Below are positions 28,750 through 37,715 of a stretch of DNA of 64,000 bases, piece by piece. The DNA is taken from positions 20,790-84,789 of the forward strand of contig NZ_FZOF01000036.1 in NCBI RefSeq assembly GCF_900188405.1. Direction: 5' to 3'. This DNA is from Actinacidiphila glaucinigra. Its GTDB lineage: Bacteria > Actinomycetota > Actinomycetes > Streptomycetales > Streptomycetaceae. Under the pieces are notes generated by a model that was not told where the DNA came from, ran no database searches, and saw nothing but the letters and a program-made list of their open reading frames with translations. Position numbers and translations under genes: made by a program. Position 1 is the stretch's first letter, and each line of letters opens with the position of its first letter.

Positions 28750-29682
28750 ATGTTGTTGCGTCAGTTGGAGTACCTGGTCGCGCTCGCCCGGGAGCGGCAC
28801 TTCGCCCGCGCGGCCGCTGTCTGCTACGTATCGCAGCCCTCGCTGTCGGCCGCGATACGCCGCCTCGAGCACGAGCTGGAGGTGCCGATCGTGCGACGCG
28901 GCAGGCGCTACGAGGGGCTCACCGCGGAGGGCGAGGTGGTGCTCGCCTGGGCGCACCGCATCCTCGCCGAATGCGACGCCCTCCAGCATGAACTGTCCGC
29001 CCTGCGCGACGGCCTGACCGGCACGCTCCGGCTCGGTGTCGTCCCCACCGCGCTGCCTGCCGCTTCCCTGCTGACGACACCCTTCTGCCACCGCCATGTG
29101 AACGCCCGCGTCAACATCGAGTCGCTGTCCTCGGCCGAGATCACCCACGGACTCGCCCAGTTCGAGCTGGACGCGGCGATGACCTACCTGGACGACGAGA
29201 CGCTGCGGCACCTGCGCCGCTTCCCGCTCTATGAAGAGCGATACGTCCTGCTCACCCCCGCCGACGGCGCGCTCGCCGGTGCGGACACGGCCCGGTGGGC
29301 GCAGGCCGCGGCCTTGCCGCTGTGCCTGCTGAGCCCGCGGATGCGCAACCGCCGCATCATCGACGCGTGTTTCGAGGCCGACGGTGCGACGGTCGCCCCC
29401 GCCATCGAGACGGACAGCGTGGCCGCACTGTACGCCCATCTGCCCGGGGGTCCCTGGTCCAGCGTGATCTCCCATGCCTGGCTGCACATGTTCGGCGTAC
29501 CCGAGGGGATGAGGGTCGTTCCGCTGGAGGGGCCCGCACACGGACCGCGCGTCGGCCTGGTGACCGGCCCGGACACCCCCCCGTCCGTCCTGGCCGAGGC
29601 ACTGCTGGCAGTGGCTCGCGAAGTGGGCGTCCAGGAGGCGCTGGACGCGGTGCTGCGCAAGCACCTCGACGCCGAGGATTGA
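28750..29682 (+). CDS. LysR family transcriptional regulator
   Basis: 310 aa from ATG 28750 with GGAG upstream. N-terminal LysR helix-turn-helix: LLRQLEYLVALARERHFARAA, then VSQPSLSAAIRRLEHELEV. The linker helix and a type-2 periplasmic-binding-fold effector domain follow. The next gene, after 131 bp, is the formate dehydrogenase, read in the same direction, so the likely role is activation of that gene. The intergenic DNA (29683-29813) carries an ATAGC-rich stretch that could hold a T-N11-A LysR box. Confidence 0.9.
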   Translation: MLLRQLEYLVALARERHFARAAAVCYVSQPSLSAAIRRLEHELEVPIVRRGRRYEGLTAEGEVVLAWAHRILAECDALQHELSALRDGLTGTLRLGVVPTALPAASLLTTPFCHRHVNARVNIESLSSAEITHGLAQFELDAAMTYLDDETLRHLRRFPLYEERYVLLTPADGALAGADTARWAQAAALPLCLLSPRMRNRRIIDACFEADGATVAPAIETDSVAALYAHLPGGPWSSVISHAWLHMFGVPEGMRVVPLEGPAHGPRVGLVTGPDTPPSVLAEALLAVAREVGVQEALDAVLRKHLDAED

Positions 29683-29813
29683 TAGCCGCCGGCTATCCCG
29701 GCATAGCGAAGAACGCTTTGACCAGCGCATTCGACCCGGAGGATCGTCAAAGTCAACCTTCCCGTCCGGGAGATGAGCCGATCTCCCGCCTCCGGAGTTG
29801 AGGAGCCACAACC

Positions 29814-30974
29814 ATGGCCAAGGTGCTCTGCGTCCTGTACGACGACCCGACCGGCGGATACCCGACCACGTATGCCCGCGACGACCTGCCCCGCATCGAC
29901 CACTACCCGGGCGGCCAGACAACCCCCACCCCCGAGGCGGTCGACTTCACCCCGGGCCACCTCCTGGGCAGCGTCTCCGGTGAACTCGGCCTGCGGAGCT
30001 TCCTGGAGAAGGCCGGGCACACCCTCGTGGTCACCTCGGACAAGGACGGCGACGGATCGACGTTCGACCGCGAGCTGCGGGACGCGGACATCGTCATCTC
30101 CCAGCCCTTCTGGCCCGCGTACCTGACCGCGGAGCGCATCGCCGCCGCCAAGAACCTCAAGCTCGCGGTCACCGCCGGCATCGGCTCCGACCACGTGGAC
30201 CTCGACGCCGCGATCGCGCACGGCGTGACCGTCGCCGAGGTCACCTACTGCAACAGCATCAGCGTCGCCGAGCACGTGGTGATGATGACGCTCTCCCTGG
30301 TGCGGAACTACCTGCCCTCCCACCAGGTCGTCCTGGACGGCGGCTGGAACATCGCCGACTGCGTGGCCCGCTCCTACGACCTGGAAGGCATGCACGTCGG
30401 CACCGTCGCCGCCGGCCGGATCGGCCTGGCGGTGCTGCGCCGGCTGGCACCCTTCGACGTGAAGCTGCACTACACCGACCGGCACCGGCTGCCGGAATCC
30501 GTCGAGGAGGAGCTGGGGCTGACCTGGCACGAGAGCGCGGTGGAGATGGCGCCGCACTGCGACGTCGTGACCATCAACGCGCCGCTGCACCCGGAGACCG
30601 AGGGGCTCTTCGGCGACGACCTCCTCGGCAAGATGAAGCGCGGCGCCTACCTCATCAACACGGCGCGGGCGTTGATCGTCGACCCGGACGCCGTCGACAG
30701 GGCCCTGCGCAGCGGGCAGTTGGCGGGCTACGCGGGCGACGTCTGGTACCCGCAGCCCGCCCCCGCCGACCACCCCTGGCGCACCATGCCCCACCACGGC
30801 ATGACCCCGCACATCTCCGGCTCCTCGCTGTCCGCGCAGGCACGCTACGCGGCGGGAACGCGGGAGATCCTGGAGTCCTGGTTCACGGGCCGGCCCATCC
30901 GCGACGAGTACCTGATCGTGGACGGAGGCGCACTGGCCGGGACCGGGGCCCACTCCTACTCGGTCAACACGTGA
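29814..30974 (+). CDS. fdh: NAD-dependent formate dehydrogenase
   Basis: 386 aa from ATG 29814, preceded by GAGGAG. D-isomer-specific 2-hydroxyacid dehydrogenase fold. Features diagnostic of the metal-free formate dehydrogenase (EC 1.17.1.9) are PFWPAYLTAERI, the NCNSISVAEHVVMM-like block (here TYCNSISVAEHVVMM), NAD motif GTVAAGRIGLAV, NTARALIVD with the substrate Arg, and the closing MTPHISGSSLSAQARYA with the catalytic His. It oxidises formate to CO2 and yields NADH; no molybdenum is needed despite the nearby molybdate operon. Likely regulated by the LysR gene upstream. Confidence 0.95.
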   Translation: MAKVLCVLYDDPTGGYPTTYARDDLPRIDHYPGGQTTPTPEAVDFTPGHLLGSVSGELGLRSFLEKAGHTLVVTSDKDGDGSTFDRELRDADIVISQPFWPAYLTAERIAAAKNLKLAVTAGIGSDHVDLDAAIAHGVTVAEVTYCNSISVAEHVVMMTLSLVRNYLPSHQVVLDGGWNIADCVARSYDLEGMHVGTVAAGRIGLAVLRRLAPFDVKLHYTDRHRLPESVEEELGLTWHESAVEMAPHCDVVTINAPLHPETEGLFGDDLLGKMKRGAYLINTARALIVDPDAVDRALRSGQLAGYAGDVWYPQPAPADHPWRTMPHHGMTPHISGSSLSAQARYAAGTREILESWFTGRPIRDEYLIVDGGALAGTGAHSYSVNT

Positions 30975-31260
30975 ACGGCCGCACGGCCACCACGTGAATG
31001 ACGGAGGCCGCCCCCCGCTGTGCTCGGACGCGATCGATCCGCGTGGTCGTCGACGTGACGCGGGCGGTGGCCTCCTCGTGGCGGACGTCCGAGAGGAGCA
31101 AGCTCACGATGCCCGTGCTCGGACGGGGAGGAACCGCAAGCTTCATCGGATCGTCGGGGGACAGCCGGAGACGCTTCTGCCACGCCTGCGCGAATTCATC
31201 CGAGAAACCGGCGGGCAATCGTCCGGGGGATCGGCTGGGCCGCGCGCAGCCGCTGCCAAG

Positions 31261-31533
31261 GGTTCATCGTTGATTCGGGAGTCACCGACCCATGGGCTCC
31301 TGGCATACGGCTGCTTGTGGGAGCCCACACTTGCGCGGCGGCTCATCGCTTCGGGCCTGATGCCGGCCATGAGCACGGACGTACTGTTCAGCGCGCTCAC
31401 CGGACCCGCAGTCGTCATGACACAGAGGCAACTCGTGCGGCGCATGGATGAAGTGGGGGAACCGCCGACCGACGAGTGGCGGCAGAAGACGGACTCCTTG
31501 GCCGAGGTGGTCATTCGAGGGCTACTCGGCTGA
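31261..31533 (+). pseudogene. 3' remnant of a TetR family gene
   Basis: In the frame from about 31261 a coherent helical stretch appears (WEPTLARRLIASGLMPAMS, then DVLFSALTGPAVVMTQ and KTDSLAEVVIRGLLG) ending at the stop 31533. This resembles the C-terminal ligand domain of TetR regulators. The DNA-binding half is missing: the upstream part of the open frame (30994-31260) is Arg/Gly-rich and has no HTH. The last 12 bases overlap the convergent acyltransferase stop. The gap 30975-31260 carries no convincing gene. Confidence 0.4.
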
Positions 31534-32742
31534 CCAGGGTCGCATCCCGAACAGGAAGCGGGTCGCCCGCGTGCGGCGGACCAGCAGCTCGTACGCGGTG
31601 AGGGTGAGGACGAGGGCGATCACCACGAGCACGGCGTACTCAACGGGGATCGGCGCGGACCAGCCGGTCACGAAGTATGCGACGGCGACCACGATCGGCT
31701 GGTGCAGCACGTACAGCGGCAGCACGGCCGCGGCGAGATAGCCGTAGAGGCGCCGACGCGTCGTCGGCGTCGGGTTCGGCGCCGCACGCGGTCGCTCCAG
31801 CCGCCGACGGTCGAGGAGGCCTGGGATGGCTACCACCAGGCACCATCCGGCCGCGCCGAACAGCGCACGTGAGGCGGTTGCGAGGGCGGTCATCTCCGTG
31901 AAGGGCTCGTCGGCCAGGGCGAAGCCGGGGCCGGCCGCCGCGAACAGCAGGGCACCGAGCCAGGCCGCGGTCCCGGCGTCGCGCCGCATCGCGGTGCGGA
32001 AGCGGTCGTCGCCGGCGAGCGCGAAGCCGGCGACGAAGAACAGCAGGTACGACCATCGGTGCCAGCCCGCGTAGTCCTCCTCCAGCCGTGCGAAGGCGCA
32101 GATCGCCGCGAAGGCGAGGGCCGGCAGGAACACAACGCCCCGCCGCTGCAGGGTCGCCTCCGCCACCCGGTCGCCGATGCGGCGGACGCGCTCGCGCGGC
32201 AACCACCGGTGGAACGGCGCCAGCATGAGGGAGAACGTCAGGAGGAGCACGACGAACCAGAGATGGCCGGTCTCGAAGTGCTCGCCTTGGACGATGAAGG
32301 GGAACTCCCCGGGCTCCAGGTGCACGTCGTAGAAGCGGGGCAGGAACCCGAGGTACGACTCGTGGTAGTCGGCGTCGGCCGAGCGCAGCCGCAGCCACTG
32401 CGGCAGCGGGTTCAGCGCGAGGGTCGCGAAGACCAGCGGAACGCCGAGCCGCAGCAGCCGCTCCCTGGCGAAGCCGCCCGCGCCGCGGCGCTGAAGCGAG
32501 TGCCAGGCACCGAGGCCGGAGATGAGGAAGAGCAGCGGCATCGCCCAGACGACGCCGAACCCGGCGATGATCATGATGGCTTCGGTGGTCTCGGCGTTCT
32601 TGACGTAGTAGTCGTCGTCGGCGGCGAATACGAGCGCAGAGTGGAAGAAGACCAGCCCGATCACGACCAGCATCCGGATCGCGTCCAGCTCCGGCCGCCG
32701 CTCCGGTAACGGTGCCTGCGCCGGTTCCGTGCGCGTCTCCAT
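31522..32742 (-). CDS. Acyltransferase 3 family membrane protein
   Basis: 406 aa from ATG 32742 with a G-rich site upstream. About ten hydrophobic segments. The first helix carries PELDAIRMLVVIGLVFFHSALVF, whose R and H are the usual acyltransferase-3 residues, and the next holds LLFLISGLGAWHSL. It should transfer an acyl group across the membrane to a glycan or lipid; the substrate is unknown. The small palindrome upstream (32825-32844) may control it. Confidence 0.85.
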   Translation of the reverse strand: METRTEPAQAPLPERRPELDAIRMLVVIGLVFFHSALVFAADDDYYVKNAETTEAIMIIAGFGVVWAMPLLFLISGLGAWHSLQRRGAGGFARERLLRLGVPLVFATLALNPLPQWLRLRSADADYHESYLGFLPRFYDVHLEPGEFPFIVQGEHFETGHLWFVVLLLTFSLMLAPFHRWLPRERVRRIGDRVAEATLQRRGVVFLPALAFAAICAFARLEEDYAGWHRWSYLLFFVAGFALAGDDRFRTAMRRDAGTAAWLGALLFAAAGPGFALADEPFTEMTALATASRALFGAAGWCLVVAIPGLLDRRRLERPRAAPNPTPTTRRRLYGYLAAAVLPLYVLHQPIVVAVAYFVTGWSAPIPVEYAVLVVIALVLTLTAYELLVRRTRATRFLFGMRPWSAE

Positions 32743-32824
32743 GCCTGTGCCCCCCGTCGCCTGTACGTCACCAGTGTGGGAAAGGCAGCCGCCGGGCGCC
32801 ACCCCCGCAACGGACTCCGCTCAC

Positions 32825-32844
32825 ATCGAAGATCGACTTTCGAT
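32825..32844. promoter_or_regulatory. ATCGAA-N8-TTCGAT palindrome upstream of the acyltransferase
   Basis: ATCGAA (32825-32830) and TTCGAT (32839-32844) are perfect inverted repeats with an 8-bp spacer, 83 bp upstream of the acyltransferase start on its strand and 80 bp beyond the ATPase stop. It resembles small regulator boxes but no cognate regulator is adjacent. Confidence 0.3.
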
Positions 32845-32924
32845 ACGCGCCCACGCTGCGGGGCCCGGCCCAACGCCTCGATGTGGACGCCGGCCGGTTC
32901 GGGCTGGGGGGCTCGGTCCGGAGG

Positions 32925-34940
32925 TCATGCGGCGTCCTGCCTTTCGAGGCCTGCGGTGTGCGCGGACGTGCCGGGACGCTCGGTGTGGCGGAGCCAGGCG
33001 GCCTCGCGGAGCAGGCGCAGACCGTTGAGTCCGACGATGACGGTCGAGCCCTCGTGGCCGGCGACGCCGAGGGGCAGCGACAGGCTGCCGAACAGGTCCC
33101 AGGCGACCAGCGCGGTGATGAACAGCCCCGCGATGGCGAGGTTCTGGACGACCAGACGGCGGGCGGTGCGTGAGAGGGCGATGACGGCAGGGATGGTGGC
33201 CAGTTCGTCGCGGACGACGACGGCGTCGGCGGTTTCGAGCGCGAGATCCGAGCCGGCCTTGCCCATGGCGATACCCGAGTGGGCGGCCGCCAGCGCGGGG
33301 GCGTCGTTGACCCCGTCTCCCACGACCAGCACCCGCTGTCCTTCGGCCTCCCACGCCCGGACGGCGGACACCTTGTCCTGGGGCAGCAGTCCGGCGCGCA
33401 CGTCGGTGATGCCCACTTGTGCGGCCAGGTGTTTTGCGGCGCGTTCGTTGTCGCCGGTCAGCAGGACCGGAGTGCGTCCCGTGAGGTGGGCGAGGGCGGC
33501 AACGGTGGCGGCGGCGTCCGGGCGCAGCCGGTCGGCGATGCCGAGGACACCCACGGGCCGGCCGTCGCGCAGTACGACCACCGCGGTTTTCCCGGCGTCC
33601 TCGAGTTCGGTCACAACCGCTGCGTGAAGGCCGTCGGGCACGAGAAGTCGTGCGGGGGAGCCGACCTGGACAGTGCAGCCCTCGACGCCGGCGGTGACGC
33701 CCTCGCCGGGTACGGAGGTGAAGTTTTCGGCGGCCACCGGCAGGAGATCGCGCTCGCGGGCTGCGTCGACGACGGCACGCGCGAGGGGATGCTCGCTGGG
33801 GTGCTCGGCCGATGCCGCCAGGCGCAGCAGGGCGGCCTGATCCAGGTCGCTGCCGGGCAGGGGGCGGATGTCGGTGAGGCGGGGGGTGCCTTCGGTGAGG
33901 GTGCCGGTCTTGTCCAGGGCGACGGTGTCGATCCGGCCCAGGCGTTCCATGACGACGGCGGATTTGGTGAGGACGCCGTGGCGGCCGGCGTTGGCGATCG
34001 CGGACAGCAGGGGCGGCATGGTGGAGAGCACGACCGCGCAGGGCGAGGCGACGATCATGAACGTCATGGCCCGTAGCAGCGCCGACTGCAGGTGGTCACC
34101 GAAGGCGAGCGGCACGGCGAAGACGGCGAGGGTCGCCAGGACCATGCCGATCGAGTAGCGCTGCTCGATCTTCTCGATGAACAGCTGCGTCGGGGCCTTG
34201 GTCGCGGAGGCTTCCTCGACCATCCTCACGATCCGGGCGATCACCGAGTCGGCGGGGTCCCGTTCGACCCGTACCCGCAGGGCACCGGTGCCGTTGACGG
34301 TGCCGGCGAACACCTCGTCACCGGCCTGCTTGACCACCGGCAACGGTTCGCCAGTGATGGTGGCCTGGTCGACGTCACTGGTTCCGTCGAGTACCTGCCC
34401 GTCCGCGCCGACGCGCTCGCCCGGACGGACCAGGATGATGTCCCCCACCACGAGGCGTCGCGCATTGACGGTCTCCTCGCGGCCATCGGCCAGGACTCTG
34501 GTCGCCGTGGACGGCGCGAGGTCGAGCAGCCCGCGTACGGAGTCCGCGGTCCGGGCGGTGGCGACGGCTTCCAGGGCGCCGGAGGTGGCGAAGATGACGA
34601 TCAGCAGCGCGCCGTCGACGATCTGGCCGATCGCGGCGGCACCGAGCGCCGCCACCACCATCAGCAGATCCACGTCCAGCGTCTTGTCCTTGAGGGCCTT
34701 GAGGCCCTCCCAGCCCGGTTCCCACCCGCCGGTGATGTAGGTGGCGGCGAACAGCGCTCCCGACAGCCACGCCGGCGCGCCCAGGAGGCGCAGGGGGAGG
34801 GCGATCAGGAACAGGACCAGCGCGGCGAGCGCCCATTGGGCCTCCGGTAGCGCCAGGACCTTTGTGCGGCGGCGGACAGGGGTCGTACGCCGAGGTTCGG
34901 CGGGGGCCGGTGCGGGCCGCTGGTCCAGGACAGAAGGCAT
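32925..34940 (-). CDS. ctpJ: P1B-4 type heavy-metal ATPase (CtpJ/CtpD-like)
   Basis: 671 aa from ATG 34940 with AAGGG upstream. No N-terminal metal-binding domain. Actuator TITGEPLPV, the membrane metal motif SPCAVVLSTMPP (SPC rather than CPC), phosphorylation loop DKTGTLTEGTP, HP box EHPSEHPLARAV, hinge GDGVNDAPALA, and in the last helix pair GHEGSTVIVGLNGLRLL, where HEG(S/G)T is diagnostic of subclass P1B-4. Members export Co, Ni, Fe(II) or Zn. It is divergent from an NmtR-like regulator with a shared palindrome, the arrangement of M. tuberculosis nmtR-ctpJ, so Co/Ni efflux is the best guess. Confidence 0.9.
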   Translation of the reverse strand: MPSVLDQRPAPAPAEPRRTTPVRRRTKVLALPEAQWALAALVLFLIALPLRLLGAPAWLSGALFAATYITGGWEPGWEGLKALKDKTLDVDLLMVVAALGAAAIGQIVDGALLIVIFATSGALEAVATARTADSVRGLLDLAPSTATRVLADGREETVNARRLVVGDIILVRPGERVGADGQVLDGTSDVDQATITGEPLPVVKQAGDEVFAGTVNGTGALRVRVERDPADSVIARIVRMVEEASATKAPTQLFIEKIEQRYSIGMVLATLAVFAVPLAFGDHLQSALLRAMTFMIVASPCAVVLSTMPPLLSAIANAGRHGVLTKSAVVMERLGRIDTVALDKTGTLTEGTPRLTDIRPLPGSDLDQAALLRLAASAEHPSEHPLARAVVDAARERDLLPVAAENFTSVPGEGVTAGVEGCTVQVGSPARLLVPDGLHAAVVTELEDAGKTAVVVLRDGRPVGVLGIADRLRPDAAATVAALAHLTGRTPVLLTGDNERAAKHLAAQVGITDVRAGLLPQDKVSAVRAWEAEGQRVLVVGDGVNDAPALAAAHSGIAMGKAGSDLALETADAVVVRDELATIPAVIALSRTARRLVVQNLAIAGLFITALVAWDLFGSLSLPLGVAGHEGSTVIVGLNGLRLLREAAWLRHTERPGTSAHTAGLERQDAA

Positions 34941-34993
34941 GACAAAGCAACCCTTCACGGGCGGAGGGGGCGACGCCTCCACGATACAGGAAT

Positions 34994-35013
34994 ACCTGAA
35001 GAGGTCTTCAGGT
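34994..35013. promoter_or_regulatory. NmtR-type operator
   Basis: ACCTGAAGA (34994-35002) and TCTTCAGGT (35005-35013) are 9-bp perfect inverted repeats with a 2-bp gap. A TATGAT at 35022-35027, only 7 bp before the regulator's ATG, can serve as its -10 box, so the palindrome would sit on the -35 region. It lies between the two divergent starts and could repress both. Confidence 0.75.
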
Positions 35014-35033
35014 GTCATCGGTATGATGACGCC

Positions 35034-35420
35034 ATGGGTCACGGACGCGACGCCACCGGCAGTGCCACCACTCGCGAGCGCCTGGACGCCGTCGGCACCG
35101 CCGACGTCGCCGCGACTCTTCAAGCCCTCGCAACCCCGTCCCGACTCCACATCCTGGCCCGGCTCCGGGAAGGCGCCTGCTCGGTCAACGAGCTCGCCGA
35201 AGCGGCCGGCATGGAAGCCTCCGCCTGCTCCCACCAGCTCCGCCTGCTGCGCAACCTCGGCCTGGTCACCGGCGAGAGGCAGGGGCGGTCGATCATCTAC
35301 TCCCTCTACGACGACCACGTCGCGGAGCTCCTCGACCAGGCCCTCTACCACGTCGAGCACCTGCGGCTGGGCGTACGCGACGTCCCGGCCGCGCTGCCCG
35401 AGGCCGTTCCCGCAGACTGA
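35034..35420 (+). CDS. nmtR: NmtR-like ArsR/SmtB metal sensor
   Basis: 128 aa from ATG 35034. The winged helix holds VNELAEAAGMEASACSHQLRLLRNLGLV. Metal residues match Mycobacterium NmtR: the N-terminal Gly2-His3 and, in the last helix, Asp93, His95, His106 and His109 with the same spacing as in the Ni/Co sensor NmtR. When Ni or Co binds, the repressor leaves DNA. The divergent P1B-4 ATPase gene is the obvious target. The leader is nearly absent, so the transcript may be leaderless. Confidence 0.9.
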   Translation: MGHGRDATGSATTRERLDAVGTADVAATLQALATPSRLHILARLREGACSVNELAEAAGMEASACSHQLRLLRNLGLVTGERQGRSIIYSLYDDHVAELLDQALYHVEHLRLGVRDVPAALPEAVPAD

Positions 35421-35691
35421 GGCCCCGCCGACGGAAGCTGTGGCGGCTTCTCGCCTTCCGGATGAAGAGGCCGGGGTTTCGGCTCGGATGTCGCGTGGCG
35501 CCGGCTGTGTACGCGTGCAAGTGTGCAGGTGAGGACTCGGAAAGGCTTGAGCTGTCCGGCGACCCGGAACTGCTGCCGAAGGCGCCGGGCCCGGCCCGGG
35601 CAGGCATCGGACGTGACCTGCCCCGCCAAGACCAGTGCCAGCCGGCGTTCCGCGAGATGAAGCGCCGAGAACAGCTCAGGAGGAGGCGACG

Positions 35692-36633
35692 ATGCTCATC
35701 GAGGGCGTCATGCTCCTGTGGTTCATCCAGGTCGTGATCGGTGTGCTGTTCGTGGCCATCGACATCCGGACGACACCGGAGTCCACGGTGATGAAGTGGG
35801 GCTTCGTGATCGTCACCGCGTTCAGCGGACTGTTCGGAGCGTTGCTGTACGTGCTGAGCTGCCGGGAACCGCTGCCGGGCACCCATGAGCAGTACGTCTC
35901 CGCGAAGTGGCGGCAGGTGGTCGGCTCCACGATGCACTGCGTGGCCGGCGACGGCATAGGCATCCTCGCCGCGAAGGCCCTCACGTCGGGAGCAGGCCTG
36001 CCGATGTGGGCCGAAGTCCTGTGCGAGTACGCCCTGGGATTCCTGTTCGGCTGGACCGTGTTCCAGGCGCTGTTCATGAAGAGCATGTTCGGCTCGTACC
36101 GCAGGTCTTTGTCCAAAACCTTCATCGCGGAGCTGTTGTCCATGAACGCCGTCATGGGCGGGATGACGGCGGTCATGGTTCCGTGGCTGTCCCACGCCAT
36201 GGCGGCCACGGAGCCGACGAGCCCACAGCTCTGGTTCGTCATGTCCATCGCGCTGTGCGCGGGGTTCATCGTCGCGCTGCCGATGAACTGGTGGCTGGTT
36301 GGCCACGGTCTCAAGCACGGCATGATGACCGTCCGCGACGACGCCCGCCCCGTCCCCCAGGTCGCGGCACTCGCCCTCGCCGGCGCCACGCTCAGCGGCC
36401 GCGAGCCGCACTCGCCCGCGCTCGCTCACCACGCTCCGACGCCTGGCCACGGTGCGAACGGTTCCGCGGAGCCGGCCCGTGACCACGGTGCCATGGCGCC
36501 GTCCAACGGCGCGCACCACATGGAACCGGGGGTCAGCCGGAGCCGACTCGCCGTGATGACCCTGGTCAGTTTTGCGATCTTCGGTGCGGGCTTCCTCATC
36601 GCGGGCGTTTTCGGAAACCTGACGATGACGTAG
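35692..36633 (+). CDS. DUF4396 domain membrane protein
   Basis: 313 aa from ATG 35692 with a textbook GGAGGAGG site. Four or more hydrophobic segments lie in the first 220 residues (LIEGVMLLWFIQVVIGVLFV is first; STMHCVAGDGIGILAA and WLSHAMAA carry conserved-looking His residues). From about 245 to 285 there is a His/Pro/Gly/Ala-rich linker with eight or more His, then a last helix. The arrangement matches DUF4396. The His content suggests a metal link, in keeping with the metal genes on both sides, but no function is known. Confidence 0.8.
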   Translation: MLIEGVMLLWFIQVVIGVLFVAIDIRTTPESTVMKWGFVIVTAFSGLFGALLYVLSCREPLPGTHEQYVSAKWRQVVGSTMHCVAGDGIGILAAKALTSGAGLPMWAEVLCEYALGFLFGWTVFQALFMKSMFGSYRRSLSKTFIAELLSMNAVMGGMTAVMVPWLSHAMAATEPTSPQLWFVMSIALCAGFIVALPMNWWLVGHGLKHGMMTVRDDARPVPQVAALALAGATLSGREPHSPALAHHAPTPGHGANGSAEPARDHGAMAPSNGAHHMEPGVSRSRLAVMTLVSFAIFGAGFLIAGVFGNLTMT

Positions 36634-36857
36634 CGACCCACCGCCGGTGCCCTCGGTGCGACGGAAGCTGCGGGCACCGTCATTGTGCGGGCTGTCAGCG
36701 CCGGACCGCCGCTCAACCTCACGCGGACAAGCGGTCGACACCCGCTTGAGGAGTTCGATCGACGCCCGCCCCTGGTGCCGTCGTCGGCAGATCCGGCGGT
36801 CGTGCGGGGGCGCTGACGTATGCCGGCGTGCGGATCCGCTGATGCCGGCCGTGGATG

Positions 36858-37118
36858 TCAGGCACCGCGGGGAACGATGCTCACCGCCCGGTAGTCGTAC
36901 CCGTCCTGCTTGAAGCCGGGCGCTTCCCAGCTGAGATCGACCTGTTGCCCTGGGGACAGCGTGCGAAAGCCGGGTGCCTGGATGTGGGAGTAGTGGCCGA
37001 AGCACCCTCCGGGAGTCTCGGGCGAGTCGAGGACACCCCAACCCTCCTCGTCGCTCCACTCCCGCACGGTCGCAGTCACGACCGCGGCGACCTTGCGGGT
37101 CCCTCCGCGACGACTCAT
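36858..37118 (-). CDS. Cold-shock domain-like protein
   Basis: 86 aa from ATG 37118, preceded by GGGGGAGAG. After a short basic lead (MSRRGGTRKV) it forms a variant cold-shock fold: TATVREWSDEEGWGVLDSPE, where WGVL corresponds to RNP1, and GCFGHYSHI, the RNP2-like strand with aromatic residues. The family binds single-stranded nucleic acids. It differs from the 67-residue canonical CSPs by its lead and by a loop. No partner gene is evident. Confidence 0.8.
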   Translation of the reverse strand: MSRRGGTRKVAAVVTATVREWSDEEGWGVLDSPETPGGCFGHYSHIQAPGFRTLSPGQQVDLSWEAPGFKQDGYDYRAVSIVPRGA

Positions 37119-37715
37119 GTGTCTCTCCCCCTGCTGCGGTGATTTCGAGGTTGTCGGTCGACCGCCGGGTGCCTCAGCCGATAACGAGTATCTCGTGCCG
37201 GTGATCGAGGCAGCGGCGAACGGCGGCGTCGTCGTGACCCGTGCGGCGGCGACCATGTGCGGTACGGCGAAGTCCGGGTCGTGCGGCCCGAGTTCAACGG
37301 TCTCACGCCCCAGTTTGGAAGACTGAGGCTACGGACCATTCCACACCCGGGCAAACGCTCAACTGCTGCAGCACGCCCCTGCCACCGCTGTTCCCCGCGA
37401 GTCCCCGCTCGGCACCGCCTCACCGCGCCGCCGCCCCTTGCTCATTGATGGAGTGGCAAGCTCGTCTCGTCGTCATTCATCGCGGTGTCCGACAAGCGGT
37501 GCGGCGGATCGCAGTATCCCGTGGGCGTTGGCGCGATCTTTGACCGGTGGCCTGCCCGGGCTGGGGTCGAGCATGGCGAGGGGTCATACGCCGGCCGCGA
37601 GTCGAGCTGGCTCCTGCCCTCGCCAGACGGTGGCTTACGCCGCTTCTCGTAGGTCACTTCGCTGAGGGAACATCACTGGCAGCCCGTTCCTCCCAGGGTT
37701 CGGCGGACCAGTCGG
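37119..37715. other. 597-bp stretch without a gene
   Basis: Short frames on both strands lack ribosome sites and domain content. One minus-strand frame (37442-37657; ends HRLSDTAMNDDETSLPLHQ) is protein-like but I cannot place it; it could be the edge of an old mobile element. Nothing else is supported. Confidence 0.4.

Noticed and set aside
30964..31218. 84-codon minus-strand frame after the formate dehydrogenase
   Set aside because: TTG start without ribosome site and no recognised domain; too weak to list as a gene.
37442..37657. 71-codon minus-strand frame
   Set aside because: Looks protein-like but I could not place it in a family, and there is no ribosome site.
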